From contig JAZGUH010000950.1 in assembly GCA_037893225.1 (NCBI GenBank), positions 360,712-424,711 of the forward strand: a stretch of DNA of 64,000 nt, read 5' to 3'. Positions 1-12,000 of this stretch are shown here, one piece after another (position 1 is the stretch's first letter; each line of letters opens with the position of its first letter). This stretch comes from Hippasteria phrygiana (taxonomy: Eukaryota; Echinodermata; Asteroidea; Valvatida; Goniasteridae). The position numbers were made by a program, and so were the translations under genes. Below the pieces are notes generated by a model. The model saw nothing but the letters and a program-made list of their open reading frames with translations. It was not told where the DNA came from and ran no database searches.

Positions 1-2
1 AA

Positions 3-710
3 GGTAAACATACACGCATTGTCTTTCATCACCTGTTACAATTCATACTTCAGTCAATTTTAACAGAAAGGAATTCAACCGATAAACCAACTGAAGACAT
101 TAACGATGAGAATCAACATATTTCGAATGAAGAAGAACAGGTGTTGCGATATGTTGCTGGATATATCCCTTATGCTTTGTACAAGAAATTCCAAATGCAT
201 AAAAACAAAGTGGCAGAAGTTTACTGTAAATTATTATATTCATGGAAAGTTTCCAGTTGTCATAATGTAAAAACCTTTTTAGATTATTCCAATGAATGGA
301 TTAATTTGCAGAATAGGGGAGGTTTGTTCAGAATAAGCGATGATTTGTATTTATTCTTTCGGACTTTGGAAAATGAAAGTAGGAAACTTTTAACAAAAGC
401 AAATTTAGATAGGTTTCCTGGAGTAAATATCAAGAGTACACTGTTTGATAAAATCCTAGCACAACAAAGGGTACATACATACTGGTGTAGCTTGACACAG
501 AGTAAAATAAAAGGTGAAAGTTCCAAATGCTTGTTGGATATAATTGTTAAGTACTATATCAAAATTAGATGCAAAGCGTTTCTCAAAGTTTATTTAGATC
601 TGAAAAAATCTAGTGCAAAAGTTAAAGCAAGTGAGAAAAAGGTGTCTAAAAAAGCTGAAAAGGCTCTACGAAAAGAGTTGGCATTGACAACGAGCAGCCA
701 AGTAGAGTAA
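3..710 (+). CDS. 3' end of an intronless ORF, probably transposon-related, function unknown
   Basis: The frame is open from the first bases of the window to a TAA at 708-710 (235 codons), so the true start lies upstream. I do not recognise a named domain. Visible features are an acidic stretch just before RYVAGYIPYALYKKF, then a WINLQNRGGLFRISDD block about 50 residues on, and a lysine-rich tail (KASEKKVSKKAEKALRKE). From memory, RYVAGY plus RGGL blocks occur in multicopy intronless ORFs of marine invertebrates that I take to be transposon-encoded; that is inference. There are no splice signals and no neighbouring conserved gene. Codon usage is A/T-rich compared with the GC-rich GBA2 and PTPN9 exons, fitting a mobile ORF. 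An intronless host gene is the alternative. Confidence 0.5.
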   Translation, partial: GKHTRIVFHHLLQFILQSILTERNSTDKPTEDINDENQHISNEEEQVLRYVAGYIPYALYKKFQMHKNKVAEVYCKLLYSWKVSSCHNVKTFLDYSNEWINLQNRGGLFRISDDLYLFFRTLENESRKLLTKANLDRFPGVNIKSTLFDKILAQQRVHTYWCSLTQSKIKGESSKCLLDIIVKYYIKIRCKAFLKVYLDLKKSSAKVKASEKKVSKKAEKALRKELALTTSSQVE

Positions 711-3430
711 CATATGTGATACAAAATCTGCTGTTACCTGTCATGAACATATATTCTGTTCAGTTGTAAAAAGTTTACATGTAAATACTAAAAGTAGTTT
801 GTTACCAGTGCACTATGTACAAACTTGAACAAAAGATCCAGCTTTTCGTTTGACTGGTGTTAAAATGCAATGTACATGTACCTTTTCAGTTTGAATGAAT
901 CGTAAACCGTAACCATGGAGGTATTAAAAAGGACTGCCATGCCGTAACCAATGCAGCAAATTGTGAACACATTTCTCTTCATCAGAAAACTTGTGATTGT
1001 TTTGTCTATGGATTTGGAACCGTGTTTGGTCATCGTGAAATAAATAATGAAATGTATAGAATGCGTTATTGTAAATATTATTTCTGTATTTCAACAGGGA
1101 AAAACTCTGTAAAATGTAGTACATGCCCTTTTCGATAAAACTGTTCAGCACAACAATAACCTTTGACTGCAATATCGGTACTTGTTATATCCCCGTCTTG
1201 GATACTGTATTTTGATTGGCCTAGAACGATCATGTGCCCGGTCTATAAAAATGCATGGCACACTCCAAGCATGATATCACACATCAGCGCAGCCCTTTGA
1301 GCTGTATCATTGCTACCCACGCTACAATGTTAACGGCAGTAAACAGCGGACTAGCAGATTTTTAGTTGATGTGATTGGACATTGTTACTTCCTTCTAGGA
1401 AGCGGGGTGGGGTCTAGCATGTTGACTTCGTCTGCTCTTTCTTTGTTTCTTGAATTCCCTCGCTTGGATGCCTTCACACAGCTCGAGGCAACATGTAGAG
1501 CCAGCATATTGTGCCCAAACTGCTCAACAGTTGGATGGGAATTCATTGAATCTGTTGGAAAAAAATTAAAAATTGTAAGTTCTAGCAACATTATTGTAGG
1601 ATATGACTATTTTTTTTTTAGAGTATAAACCTGTCCATAGAGTTTCAAAACACTGAGCATACACTAGGCAAACGAATGTCCGCAAGAGCAAACAAATGAT
1701 AATTTTGTTATCAAGGCGGTATTAAACACTTTGATAATCATGCTTATCAAAAATTTAACATGGAAAACTTTCCATACGCCTAATATAAATTTAATGCTTT
1801 AAACTTCCACAATAAAGTCTTATTTATTTATTTATTTTTAATTTTTTATCTCTGGCATTTTCAATAACCCCATACCATAGTGTAAAAAAAAAAGGGAGAA
1901 AATTATTACCCCCCTAATTTATTTCCAGTACCTGCAGTTTAAATTTCCAGCTACAATATTCATGCCTACATTTACGTATTTCCTTTAAAAATAAAATATG
2001 ATATAAAACAAAAAAAATCTGATTACTAAAAATTAACCACTTCAAATTACATTGGCGCATACCTGTTGCACACAAAAAGTTTATTTGAAGAAAATCATTG
2101 CTTTTAACAAACGACCTGCTGTATGGGCTGCAGGTTGTTTATTTTGGATACAAAATTTAATAAAATGAAACAAGAGTAGGCCTAGCCTTACACCGAGTGA
2201 AATCATGAAATAAAATTCTAAAAATAAAATTTAAAATAATCGAAAATATAATCGAAATATGTAAAAACTTTAGTCAGTAGACCCTATATTTATAAAACAA
2301 AAAAAATTTAATATAACAACTCAATGATAGAAATTCCCCCAAAACAACAAAGATTCCCCATCCCCATGCATGCCTGGCTGGCCAGGCTGGCAAAAGTAAG
2401 ACTAAATCTTTTGTTAAACCATGGTTTAAACAGTCACGGTAGAAAACAAATTTAAAATCATCTCATAAAAATGTGTTTTACCCCTTTTTAATACCTAAAT
2501 GGTTTTTACCAAGAACGATTTCACATAATGGAAACACAGAGACCGGCATAAGTGGACAATAATTGTCCCAGGAAAAAAAACAAAAAAACAAAAAAACTCG
2601 TTTTTCCCCCCATGTAAAACCATCGTACGGTACCGTACGGTAAAACCCGGTATACGAACAGACAAAGAAAGCAATCCTTTATACCCCCGACAAAGTTTGG
2701 TTATCCGGAAACCTTCTGAATTGCAAGAATTAATAAAAATATCATTTCATAAATGTGGGGTTTTCTACGAACAATGTGATATAAAACTTACCGTAACTTG
2801 ACGAAAGATTGTCCAATTGTGACGAAACAAAAACTTGGCTAAATCGGAAAATCGTAACGAACTCGGAAATAAAGATGGCGCATAGACTGCATGTCAACAA
2901 CGCTACTGCGCATGCTTGTATTAAATTGTTTAGCGATCATTACTCCACTAATGTACATTGCACCAGCGTTTTCTTTTCTCCAGTGAGTGGAGCTGCGGCG
3001 TGAGAGTTTGCACACAAAGACATCTTATCTCGGTCGTAAATCAGCTCACACATCGGGGGACTCCTATGGGTTTGTGCTGGGTCAGGCAACTTCCTAATTG
3101 GCTGCTAATGTCTTGGCCAGATTGTGGCGGGCCGTTCGAACTCCTTCCTTTTAATACCTCCATGGTCATTCTATCTATCAAACCCCTTTGATAGGTTATG
3201 ATAGTTATGCCGTTTAATCCATAAGGGTTCTGTTAGTTGGTGAACAGCTTGTACAAAAACTATGGGAGAGGGAAGTGGGTTGGTTTTTTGATAGATTGTG
3301 ATGCCGTTTTCATCATCGTAAATTATTTTGAATATTACACAAATATTTTGGCCAGTTTTTGCAGCGGTTAAAAAAGTGCAATGCATTTCTGGTATAAATA
3401 TCAAAATCCGAATTAGCATACGCCTGTCGG
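711..3430. other. Non-coding A/T-rich stretch
   Basis: No gene seen. It contains A/T-rich low-complexity sequence (about 1740-2330), and a perfect 16-bp palindrome CGTACGGTACCGTACG near 2624-2639. The reading frames here are short and lack codon bias or splice context. Confidence 0.6.
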
Positions 3431-3665
3431 AATAAGCCAGTTCAGTACAGTGTATTTCATTTGCGCATGTGCACAATAACATTTTATCCCGAATGACCCG
3501 CGTGACCTAACGCACGTGTGTGAACGCAAAAGGTGGTCGCACAACACGCACATGTATGTATGTTAAATTCAGTCAGAATGGGTGTTCGCGTAACATGGCG
3601 TGACATTACGTCAGCAATGTTATCCCGAATAATCTTTGACCTTTGAGATACCGAACTGGCTTATT
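3431..3665. mobile_element. MITE, TIR AATAAGCCAGTTCGGTAT, copy 1
   Basis: The left end reads AATAAGCCAGTTC and the right end GATACCGAACTGGCTTATT, an inverted repeat of about 18 bp. The interior is non-coding. A second copy sharing the interior (GCGCATGTGCACAAT, TGTTATCCCGAATAA) lies at 36047-36265. Target duplication is not clear, so the superfamily is unassigned. Confidence 0.6.
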
Positions 3666-3822
3666 CTGCCAGGTTTATGCAAATTAGCACTACCCGCTAC
3701 CGGTCCCAATATCAAGTCAGAATGGAGGGACTTTATTACTCGGTTCTTGCTTGACAATAAAATGGCGACATGTGGAATTTGTGTTTCAGCCAAGTACTTG
3801 CTACAAAATGTACATAAATCTA

Positions 3823-4280
3823 CACACGTACACGTACATGTACACATACATGTACACGTACATGTACACGTACATGTACATGTACACGTACATGTACGTG
3901 TACATGTACGTGTACATGTACACGTACATGTACACGTACATGTACGTGTACATGTACGTGTACATGTACACGTACATGTACACGTACATGTACACGTACA
4001 TGTACACGTACACGTACACGTACACGTACACGTACACGTACACGTACACGTACACGTACACGTACACGTACATGTACACGTACATGTACACGTACATGTA
4101 CACGTACATGTACACGTACACGTACACGTACACGTACACGTACACGTACACGTACACGTACACGTACACGTACACGTACACGTACACGTACACGTACACG
4201 TACACGTACACGTACACGTACACGTACACGTACACGTACACGTACACGTACACGTACACGTACACGTACATGTACATGTG
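3823..4280. repeat. (TACACG/TACATG)n hexamer tract, about 450 bp
   Basis: Almost uninterrupted TACACG, TACATG and TACGTG hexamers. Every step alternates pyrimidine and purine, so the whole tract is Z-DNA-prone and largely self-complementary (ACGTGT against ACACGT). Several frames are open and encode HV, YT or VR dipeptide repeats; these are not genes. Confidence 0.95.
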
Positions 4281-6210
4281 TTACAGAATAGTCATACCCG
4301 CAGTACATTGTTAAGTTTAGGTGGTAGGATTGGCAACATTTTGAATTGCCAACCCTACCACCCTTATGATTTCCTTGGCCCAGATATAAATTTCTATTTT
4401 TATAAGGTTTTTATAAGGTTATGAAGTCAAGGTCTCGATAGGTCTCGACACAAAACCCCAAGACCTTTGTTCTGAGACCGAGTCTTTAAATTCGAGACCT
4501 GGAAACAGCCTCGAGACCGGTCTCGAGACTGACATTTTTGAGGCCTACAACAATGCTGCGTATAGACCCAGCAGGCTGGGTAATTTCTACCGTCGGTGAG
4601 ACCAACTCACCTCCCCTGGGTCCAAGTACGAGGCAATTAACAGCAAAAGGGTTGTCCTGAGTCCTTTGAGTCTAAAAGTGTGTAAAATGTAAACGTGTGC
4701 AAGTTCGCCAGTACATGCATGACATGTAGCTGTTATTCGAGATTTACTGGCATGCTTTTCGAAAAATCCTTTTCAAATTTTTTGTTTACGTTAACGAAAA
4801 AGTTAAAACCCAAATGACCTCTTTCTCTTTTGTGCATCTGCGACCATCCCCTCATCCCTCCATTCTTGGTTGCTTTCACACATCTAATGCACACAAATTA
4901 TTGTTGGGTCACAAATAATTTAATCATTGTAAAGTAATTATTCGATAACTAAACCTGGGTGTTTCTTTTTCTTTTTTCGATGTGTCATTCAAAAGTGAAT
5001 AACTAAAATTGTATTGCTTGAAAAATTAGCAATTTAATAAAATCCTGGGTGAAACTCGAAATGAGCACGTAAATGTACATGAACTTTGTTGACAAGTGCT
5101 GGACCAGTGTTTCCTGAACCATGTTTAGTCAACCATGTATGATCAACACTCTGGAACCAGCCAACAATTGTAAGGTTTTTGTGATAAAGTGAAGAGGGGA
5201 CCATTTCATTACTTCAGTGCATTTGGATGCCACTGTGCACGCACGTTGTAAGACTGACCAACCATTAATTGACAGTGGTCCTTGCCTGGTACTACATGTA
5301 TACTGCAGACAGTCAAGTTTCAGTGGTGTCCAGCATGGTCCATCAATCATCAATACGCTGACTGCAGAATACCAGAAAATACATTTATTGTGCATTTTTA
5401 TGCGAATAAAGAATTTGAACTGAACATGTACATGTGTACGTTCCTCTTGTGATGGCTTTACCAAATTTGTTGGAAGTTTGTGTCTTGCCCGTGTTTGATG
5501 CACTTTGCAGTCCCTAAAAAACCCCCAGCATTATAAGCAATTGATACATGGATTTATTGTCCATGTTATTATGGGCAAGTTCAAAGCAGCGACCATCAGT
5601 GGGTCACTGGTTGATGTTCCATGGTAACCTTTGTATGCACAAAGCATATCTTGGGTACCAGACAAAACCAGCTGGTGGTCGTCAAACGATCGCTGCTCAG
5701 ATGCACCACGGTGAAGCACATGCGTGATATTAATGTTCCTGTCTACATGTAGTACATGTATGACCTAGCATCTGGGTCGGATGTACTGCTTCCCTGCACT
5801 TCTTCCCTAGGCCTGCCTTCTATTCTAATGTCAACATCACTTAAAGGTTGATTCCTGTCGTCCCAACAAATTACGCTGTCTAGGTCCATGCCCGCTTTGT
5901 TGATAAGATCTAATTTACTTGCCCAAGCAGTCAGCTCAGATATTGCCTCCACTGATGCGTATGATGTGATGATATACTACATGTATAATCCAGGAACCGC
6001 CATTTTTAAAGGTCTGTCAAGGTGATGTCATGCACGTGTGCGCGCGTGCGGTACAGGTTTTCTTACATTTGAGGCACGGGTACATTTTGCCAAGTTGTGA
6101 ACACATCATGGGCTGATGGGGTATGAAAAAATTTATGTTTGACACTAAAAATGCCAAAACACTACCGCAATAAACTGCTCCATGTTTTAGTAGACGGATT
6201 AAATAGTCTA
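4281..6210. other. Non-coding stretch
   Basis: No gene recognised. 4434-4540 holds clustered GAGACC/GGTCTC words including the palindrome GAGACCGGTCTC. The remainder is unique-looking A/T-rich DNA with scattered ACATGTA words. Confidence 0.5.
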
Positions 6211-6606
6211 TATGTGACCTGTTCTCACAAAATTGGCATAAAGTAGCAAAATTTGAAAATCAAGATTATGGTATTTCCTGAAAGTACAGGTTAGAGCTTT
6301 CATTACAATAAAACTGTTTAGAGTTATCAGAGCCTTGACCCCGTGTTTTCAGAAAATGAAGTTTGTGATCTGTGCACACTTAAAGTGTGCACTGTTAAAA
6401 TTATCCCCAAAAGAATATTTCGAGAAGAGATTCAGTTTAAAAACTTTGGGATATGATAGAATAGGTTTTTTCAAATAGAATGTTGTTAAAATCCCAAAAT
6501 TTACTTTTGAATGAAAATAGTTGTTACATGTTCATGTACATGTACATGTACCTCACAAAGCCATAGTGCGACTTTACGCTCATTTTGTGCTGCCGGGTTA
6601 TACACA
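6211..6606. mobile_element. MITE with TATGTGACC-type termini
   Basis: The left end TATATGTGACCTGTTCTCA is mirrored by a right end reading CATTTTGTGCTGCCGGGTTA, an imperfect inverted repeat. The right half (ATCCCAAAATTTACTTTT, ATAGTGCGACTTT) recurs at about 22960-23090 and partly at 6690-6780. It is an old degraded copy. Confidence 0.45.
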
Positions 6607-6883
6607 TACAATGTACATGTACGTGTAATCAATACATGCAAATTACATACAGTTATAACAACTTTAATAAGTTTTTCAAATGGTTAAAATCCCAAAATTG
6701 ACTTTTCAGTGAAAAATAGTTATTTCCGCTTGTAACTCAGAAAAACCATACATGTAGTGCAACTTTGCACTCGGGTGACAAATTTGTAAAAAAAAATGGG
6801 AAATGAAAAAAAAAAAAAAAAAACCTATTTAGGACTTGATGCACATAATTAGTGGCCAATTTCATCGGGCTGCTTAAGCACAA

Positions 6884-7340
6884 ATAATATTAATAATAAT
6901 AATAATGAACATTTATAAGGCGCCGGTATCCGCCAAGCAAGACGCTCATGGCGCACAATACAATGAAATTTAAATTAAATTAAATTTAAATAAAATTAAA
7001 TTTGATTAACAGAAATCAGTAACAGAAATAATGAATACCACCTCATTAAACACAAAATCGTGAGGCAAACATGTGGGTTTTAAGAGAAGATTTAAATACA
7101 GACAATGATGATGACTGACGAATTTCAAGGGGTAGATTGTTCCAGAGTTCGGGAGCGGCGCGTGACAAAGAGCGGTCTCCCCAAGAGTGCTTGGTACGGG
7201 GAACAGAAAGCTGTGGTGCTCTGGCCGAACGAAGACTACGTGGCGGTTGATATTGCGTGATAATGTCCGTGATGTAGTCCGGTGAAGTTTCTTGTAGCGA
7301 CTTGAAAGCGAGAAGGAGGATATTGCTTAGTAAAACCAGC
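6884..7340 (-). mobile_element. 3' relic of a CR1/L2-like LINE
   Basis: On the - strand about 95 codons end at 7046-7060 and show the tail typical of CR1/L2-like reverse transcriptases: FKSLQETSPDYI, then VPRTKHSWGDRSLSRAAPEL, then WNNLPLEIRQSSSLSVFKSS. The 3' sequence continues through GGCGCCTTATAAATG and ends in ATT repeats near 6888-6905, the microsatellite tail expected of such LINEs. Everything 5' of the RT tail is missing, so it is a dead 5'-truncated copy. The clade call rests on memory of these motifs. Confidence 0.7.
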
Positions 7341-8559
7341 TTACGGTACATTTGTACCAGCCCGAACTCCATGTAATGTATAATACTTATGACTGTAAAT
7401 TTACCTGTTGTTTTCTTAGCACAACAGTCACATGGAGTTTTAGCTGGTAACTTGATTGTACTAAGTAAGTATTTCTTTTTTGAAATTGCCCCGGGTTTAG
7501 AAGCTTTACCACCAAGCCACTGATGAAGCAACTGGACCAAATGGGTTTATGTGTACTACCATGGGCGGATCTAGCCCTTCATTTAGGGAGGGGTTGTACT
7601 ATTCACCCACAAAACATAGAACATGCCAAAGGCACATTCCCACTGGGGGGAAGGGGCGGGGGCATGCCCCCCGGATAATTTTGAAATCCGGGGCTTTCTC
7701 CTACAATCTAAGGCATCTTGGGTATTGTTTTTATCTGCATAATTTGAGGTTTTTAGAGAAGAATTTGCTCATATTGGGCTGAAAAATTGCTTATCACAAC
7801 TTTGCTCAGCAGCCCAAGAGGGGTGTTGCAATCCCTCCCCCCCCCCCACTCTAGATCCACCACTGACTACACACTGAATTGAAGCAAACATCGGCCAATC
7901 ACGATTCTAGCCCTGTTGGGCAGTCATACATGTGTACAAACTGTACCTGACGCTGACCACTCACCTGTGCATTAAGCAGATGGACATCATTATATAATAA
8001 GTTATATTTTTGCTGGTAGAAAATAATTTAATCTGTCTCATAAAAAAATGGGTAATAAAGGCAAAAGGCATCAGTGTGCAAAATTAAAGTGGGAGTGGAC
8101 ATGAGTTTTTAGCTGAGAGGATGCTGGCAGGTTCTGAAAGATTTTACTTTACCCCCCCCCCCCACCCCCCCCCCCCCCCCCCCCCCCAATCAGGAACAGC
8201 AAAAATCTTGGAAACTAACCATCCTTCCTTGATAACAACTGTCAAAACATGTGGCACAAACTGATGTTTGTCAGCAGAGTCTAAGGTAGAAATGGACATG
8301 TTTGTGAACATCTAACTCAGAAAATACAAACTTTTTTCCCCTATATTGCATGAAAAATTCCTGACAAGTCTTTATATTAAAGGTTGTGATGACATTTTCA
8401 CATGATTAAATTTGATATTGAACGAAAGAGGGCTCGGAATTTTGTGTATTTGAAAGCAAATTGGTTTATCCAAATATGGTGAGATTTGATTTGTTTGTGG
8501 GGGAAAAAACTTATTGTGGCAAAAATTTATTTTGGATTATGACCCTGTCGTAATTCAAC
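7341..8559. other. Non-coding stretch with a 35-base poly-C run
   Basis: No gene recognised. 8152-8187 is a poly-C tract interrupted by one A, and a shorter C run lies at about 7838-7850. Confidence 0.5.
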
Positions 8560-8686
8560 AGGTATTTAGCTGCTACCCTGCTGAATACAACAATATCCAA
8601 CACACCATGCAGTTTGTGTTGACTGCTAAATCCAACAAATTACAACACATTTGTATTTTGTTGGATTTAGCTGGGTTAGGGTTTAA
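8560..8686. mobile_element. Fragment of TTAA-flanked element, AATCCAACAA interior
   Basis: Sequence built from words such as AATATCCAACACACC and CTAAATCCAACAAATT, ending in GGGTTAGGGTTTAAA. The same interior is at 49381-49730 and a relative at 33715-33926. It lies about 130 bp before the first GBA2 exon seen. Confidence 0.5.
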
Positions 8687-8818
8687 AAAAGAAACACATG
8701 AAAAGAACTCATGGGATAAAACTGCCTTATTAATTTAGAATCTCCTACATGTAAATCTGTGCCAATCATTTGTTCTTGACGAGTAACGAACCTCTCCTTG
8801 CGGTCTCTCCATTCGCAG

Positions 8819-9046
8819 TTCACAGTGCGGATCCAGCGATCCGGTCAACCAGTGTATCAGCAGGTCCTGTACCCTGGCAAGGTCTCCAACAAACACCTCT
8901 CCCAGTCCTGGAAGTGGCAGTTCCCCGGTAGCCAGGCACACTACCACGGTCTCTATCCACGGGCGTGGACAGTGTACAGGATACCAGACCAAGATGTCAC
9001 ACTGGTGTGTCGGCAGGTGTCATCGGTGTTCCCACATGATTATAAA
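8819..9046 (+). CDS. GBA2: GBA2 exon a (first seen)
   Basis: Acceptor ATTCGCAG and donor AAAGTGAGT; 76 codons, phase 0 on both sides. It encodes [17 protein letters not shown], then LYPRAWTVY and the [13 protein letters not shown] end that matches the human CRQITPILPHDYQ segment. It is not the real first exon because the frame opens inside the beta-sandwich domain. Confidence 0.92.
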
Positions 9047-12000
9047 GTGAGTTTGAGAAGTTTTTTCCCCGTAAGTTTCTTTAATTGCTTGAATCGGAAT
9101 GACAGCCAAAGCCACGATTTGAAAAAGACCACCTGGGCCGGTTGACATCTATACACGCATTCCTGCATGTACTCAATCTATTCAAGTTTTAACTGTATTG
9201 TTCTTGAATTGGAGTGTAATGAATAGATGGAGCGTTTTCAAACGAAGCTTTCATTCACATGAAAGGATTGCTCCAAGTGCAATGAATAGGCATTAAACCT
9301 AACCGTCCCAAATACTCCTAAATCCTCTTTGCCAAATGGAGGAATTTAGAGGATTGAGGGTCTTTGGAAGTTGAAGCATCGGCGGATTTTGCAGGATTGG
9401 GGGCAATAGAGGATTTTGCCTCTCAAGGAAAATGGATGATTCAGGTCATCAGGCCCAATCTAGTGCTAGATGATTTCGGAGGATTGAGGTTACTGGGGTG
9501 TTTATCCAAAACCCACTGGATTTTGCAGGATTCAGGCAGTGGTCCCCAGTAACATTGAAGGAAATTGGAGGATTCATTTAGAAAAAATGATGTAGGAAGT
9601 TAGGGTTACAATCACTCACATTTATACTTGTATATGCCTGGTAGTTAGTGATGCACTAGCCAATTCTCACACATTTGGTATTGCAGCATTTAGATTAGGA
9701 AAGGTTCCCAGCCTAATTGTCTTTGGGGTTTGGGTTAAAGACAGGAAAGTGCTGGATATTTTTTGTGCACACACAGAGACTTTTTTGGACTTGCGCATTT
9801 CCACACAATGTTTTCCACTTTCTGAAAAGTGACCTAAGAGGCATTTTGGGGTTAGGGTTACCTGTAGCAAAATGGAGTAGTCGAGGGCATCACAGTTTCA
9901 ATTTCATATCCAAAAAGTGTTATGTGGTTTTGAAACATGTTTCTTCTACATGTGTGAGAACAAAGAAATGTCCACACATTAAGTAACACGAACGTCGACA
10001 TGTGTGCTTGATAGTGCATTGCACTTATTCATAGCCGGTCTAAAATCAAAGGAGGGATTATGCATGACATGGCTGTTGTGGCATCATAGCCCGTTGTCCA
10101 TTGTGAATCGTTCATTTTGCACAGGACATATTTTACCAGTTAGAGCATGTCTCTAACGGTTTCCATAATTCCTAGACTATTTCCGCTGGTAAGAGTTATG
10201 GGTTTTTGTGACCTGTATACAGGAATTCGCCGACGCCATTTTTACAGTGGTGCCGCGCTCGCGTGCAGGTTGCGCGCGTTCTTTAATTTCAGTCGCGCGC
10301 GCATTTTGGCAAGTTGTAATAAACACCCCTGTTGGTCGAAGCTGCATCGAGCGCGTGCATAAAATACGCACGTGAGCGTGATGCCACCGCAGTAAATGCT
10401 TCTAATTTTGGTCGCCGGATTCGTCTATATATACATGTAGAATGTACTGTTTCTGCCCATTAGGAGGTTAATGTATGGGTCAGCCATGTAGAGAAATATG
10501 CATCACATGTGTGCCAGATACATGTACATTGTATCAAGGCCAAACCAGGAGACTCACAGTATGCATTTATAACAAAATAACCTGAAAATAAGCTTTAGGA
10601 ATTTTAAGCTTTAGGAATTTTAAGCTTTAGGAATTTTGCAAACATATTTTTGAATGGCGCAGTCAGAATGCAAATTTCTGCCGAATTACATGTACATGTA
10701 CCAAGCTGGGGCTTGCCGCAAATGTACCTTTGTTCAGAAAATACTGCAAGGAAAAACCTAGAAGCATATTTTACTAAATGACTTACATGTACAGGTATGA
10801 TGCACGTAATTTCGAATGTACAGTGTATATGGGTTATTCCATAAATTTGGGGTCCAAAAGAGTGACATTTGTATAAGATTTTGCAATTCCGGACACATTC
10901 TTTAACATGTTTAAAGGTACACACCGGCCTCTTAGGCGATTTTAGGCGCTAAATTTGATTTCACCATGACTGGAAGGGTTTTCTTAATTAGAATATAAAG
11001 GTCCAAGCGCAACAACTTGAAATGTTCCCGTTTTCGTGTAATTTTATTTTAAAACGTTAGTCACAAGACTTTCTTGCACCAAATGTTGGTTCACAAAAAC
11101 TCACGTGATCATTAGGGCTAGTTTTACTTCCAGCCGTAAAACCTTTCAATAACTGAACAAAATTCCAGTTTAATTTAACCATAATAATCAGGACTATTTT
11201 TCCAAACTGTACCTATTGTTTAATTGTTGATTATACTTCAATTTGGCGAAATTTTTGCGAAAGTCGTAACACTTTTCCCAAAGACCGGGCCACGGACCCA
11301 TGTTTCACGAGACACAGCATGGGGCCAGTGCGGCATGGCCGGCGGGGCGAAGACCCAGCACAGCTGCCGCATAAATCTATCAACGCTGCACTCTACTGCA
11401 CTGTACATATCGGTACGGTGATCAGTACAGTACTGGCGCCGGCTGTGTGTACTACTGGTCGGCGGCTTGCATCGACGCGTCGCAGAGCTGGTCAGCACTG
11501 CAGGCATGGGACCCCGTTGAAGGCATGATCCCCGTCGTTGACACATGCAAATTGCAGTTTTACTCCTAAATCTGTGAAACAGCGAAATGTCTACTACTCC
11601 AAAGGCAAAGAAGAAAACGTCGTTTAGTGGACGGTTGTTGCGGCTGGAAAAGCGTATACGTTAACCTTTGACCTATTTCAGTTTTTTTACCATTTCTCGT
11701 AATAATGAAAAGGCATTTTGGTAAAAGAAATTCACAACAACCTTTTAAATAGTATAATCCATGATTATGAATTGATTATTTGAGGCCGGTGTGTACCTTT
11801 TTAATGCCTTCTATCTCCAAGATTATGTGAAGCAAAATACCTGCCAAACAAGCAGGCATTCAAGTATTCCTACTTTTCCTGCCTTTTTTTGCTCATTTTT
11901 TCACCTTGCTCCTACTTTTCCTACTTTTTTCTTAAAATTCCTATTTTTTCCTACTTTTTTGTTCAACAACTCAGAAAAATGAAATCTCATTAAGTGTTTT

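Noticed and set aside
1235..1265. TATA-like promoter (GTCTATAAAAATGCATGG)
   Set aside because: No coding exon or other promoter element follows; a lone TATAAAA word in A/T-rich DNA is not evidence.
3636..4424. Long frames encoding HV, YT or VR dipeptide repeats on both strands
   Set aside because: They are translations of the TACACG/TACATG tract, open simply because the hexamer contains no stop in those frames.
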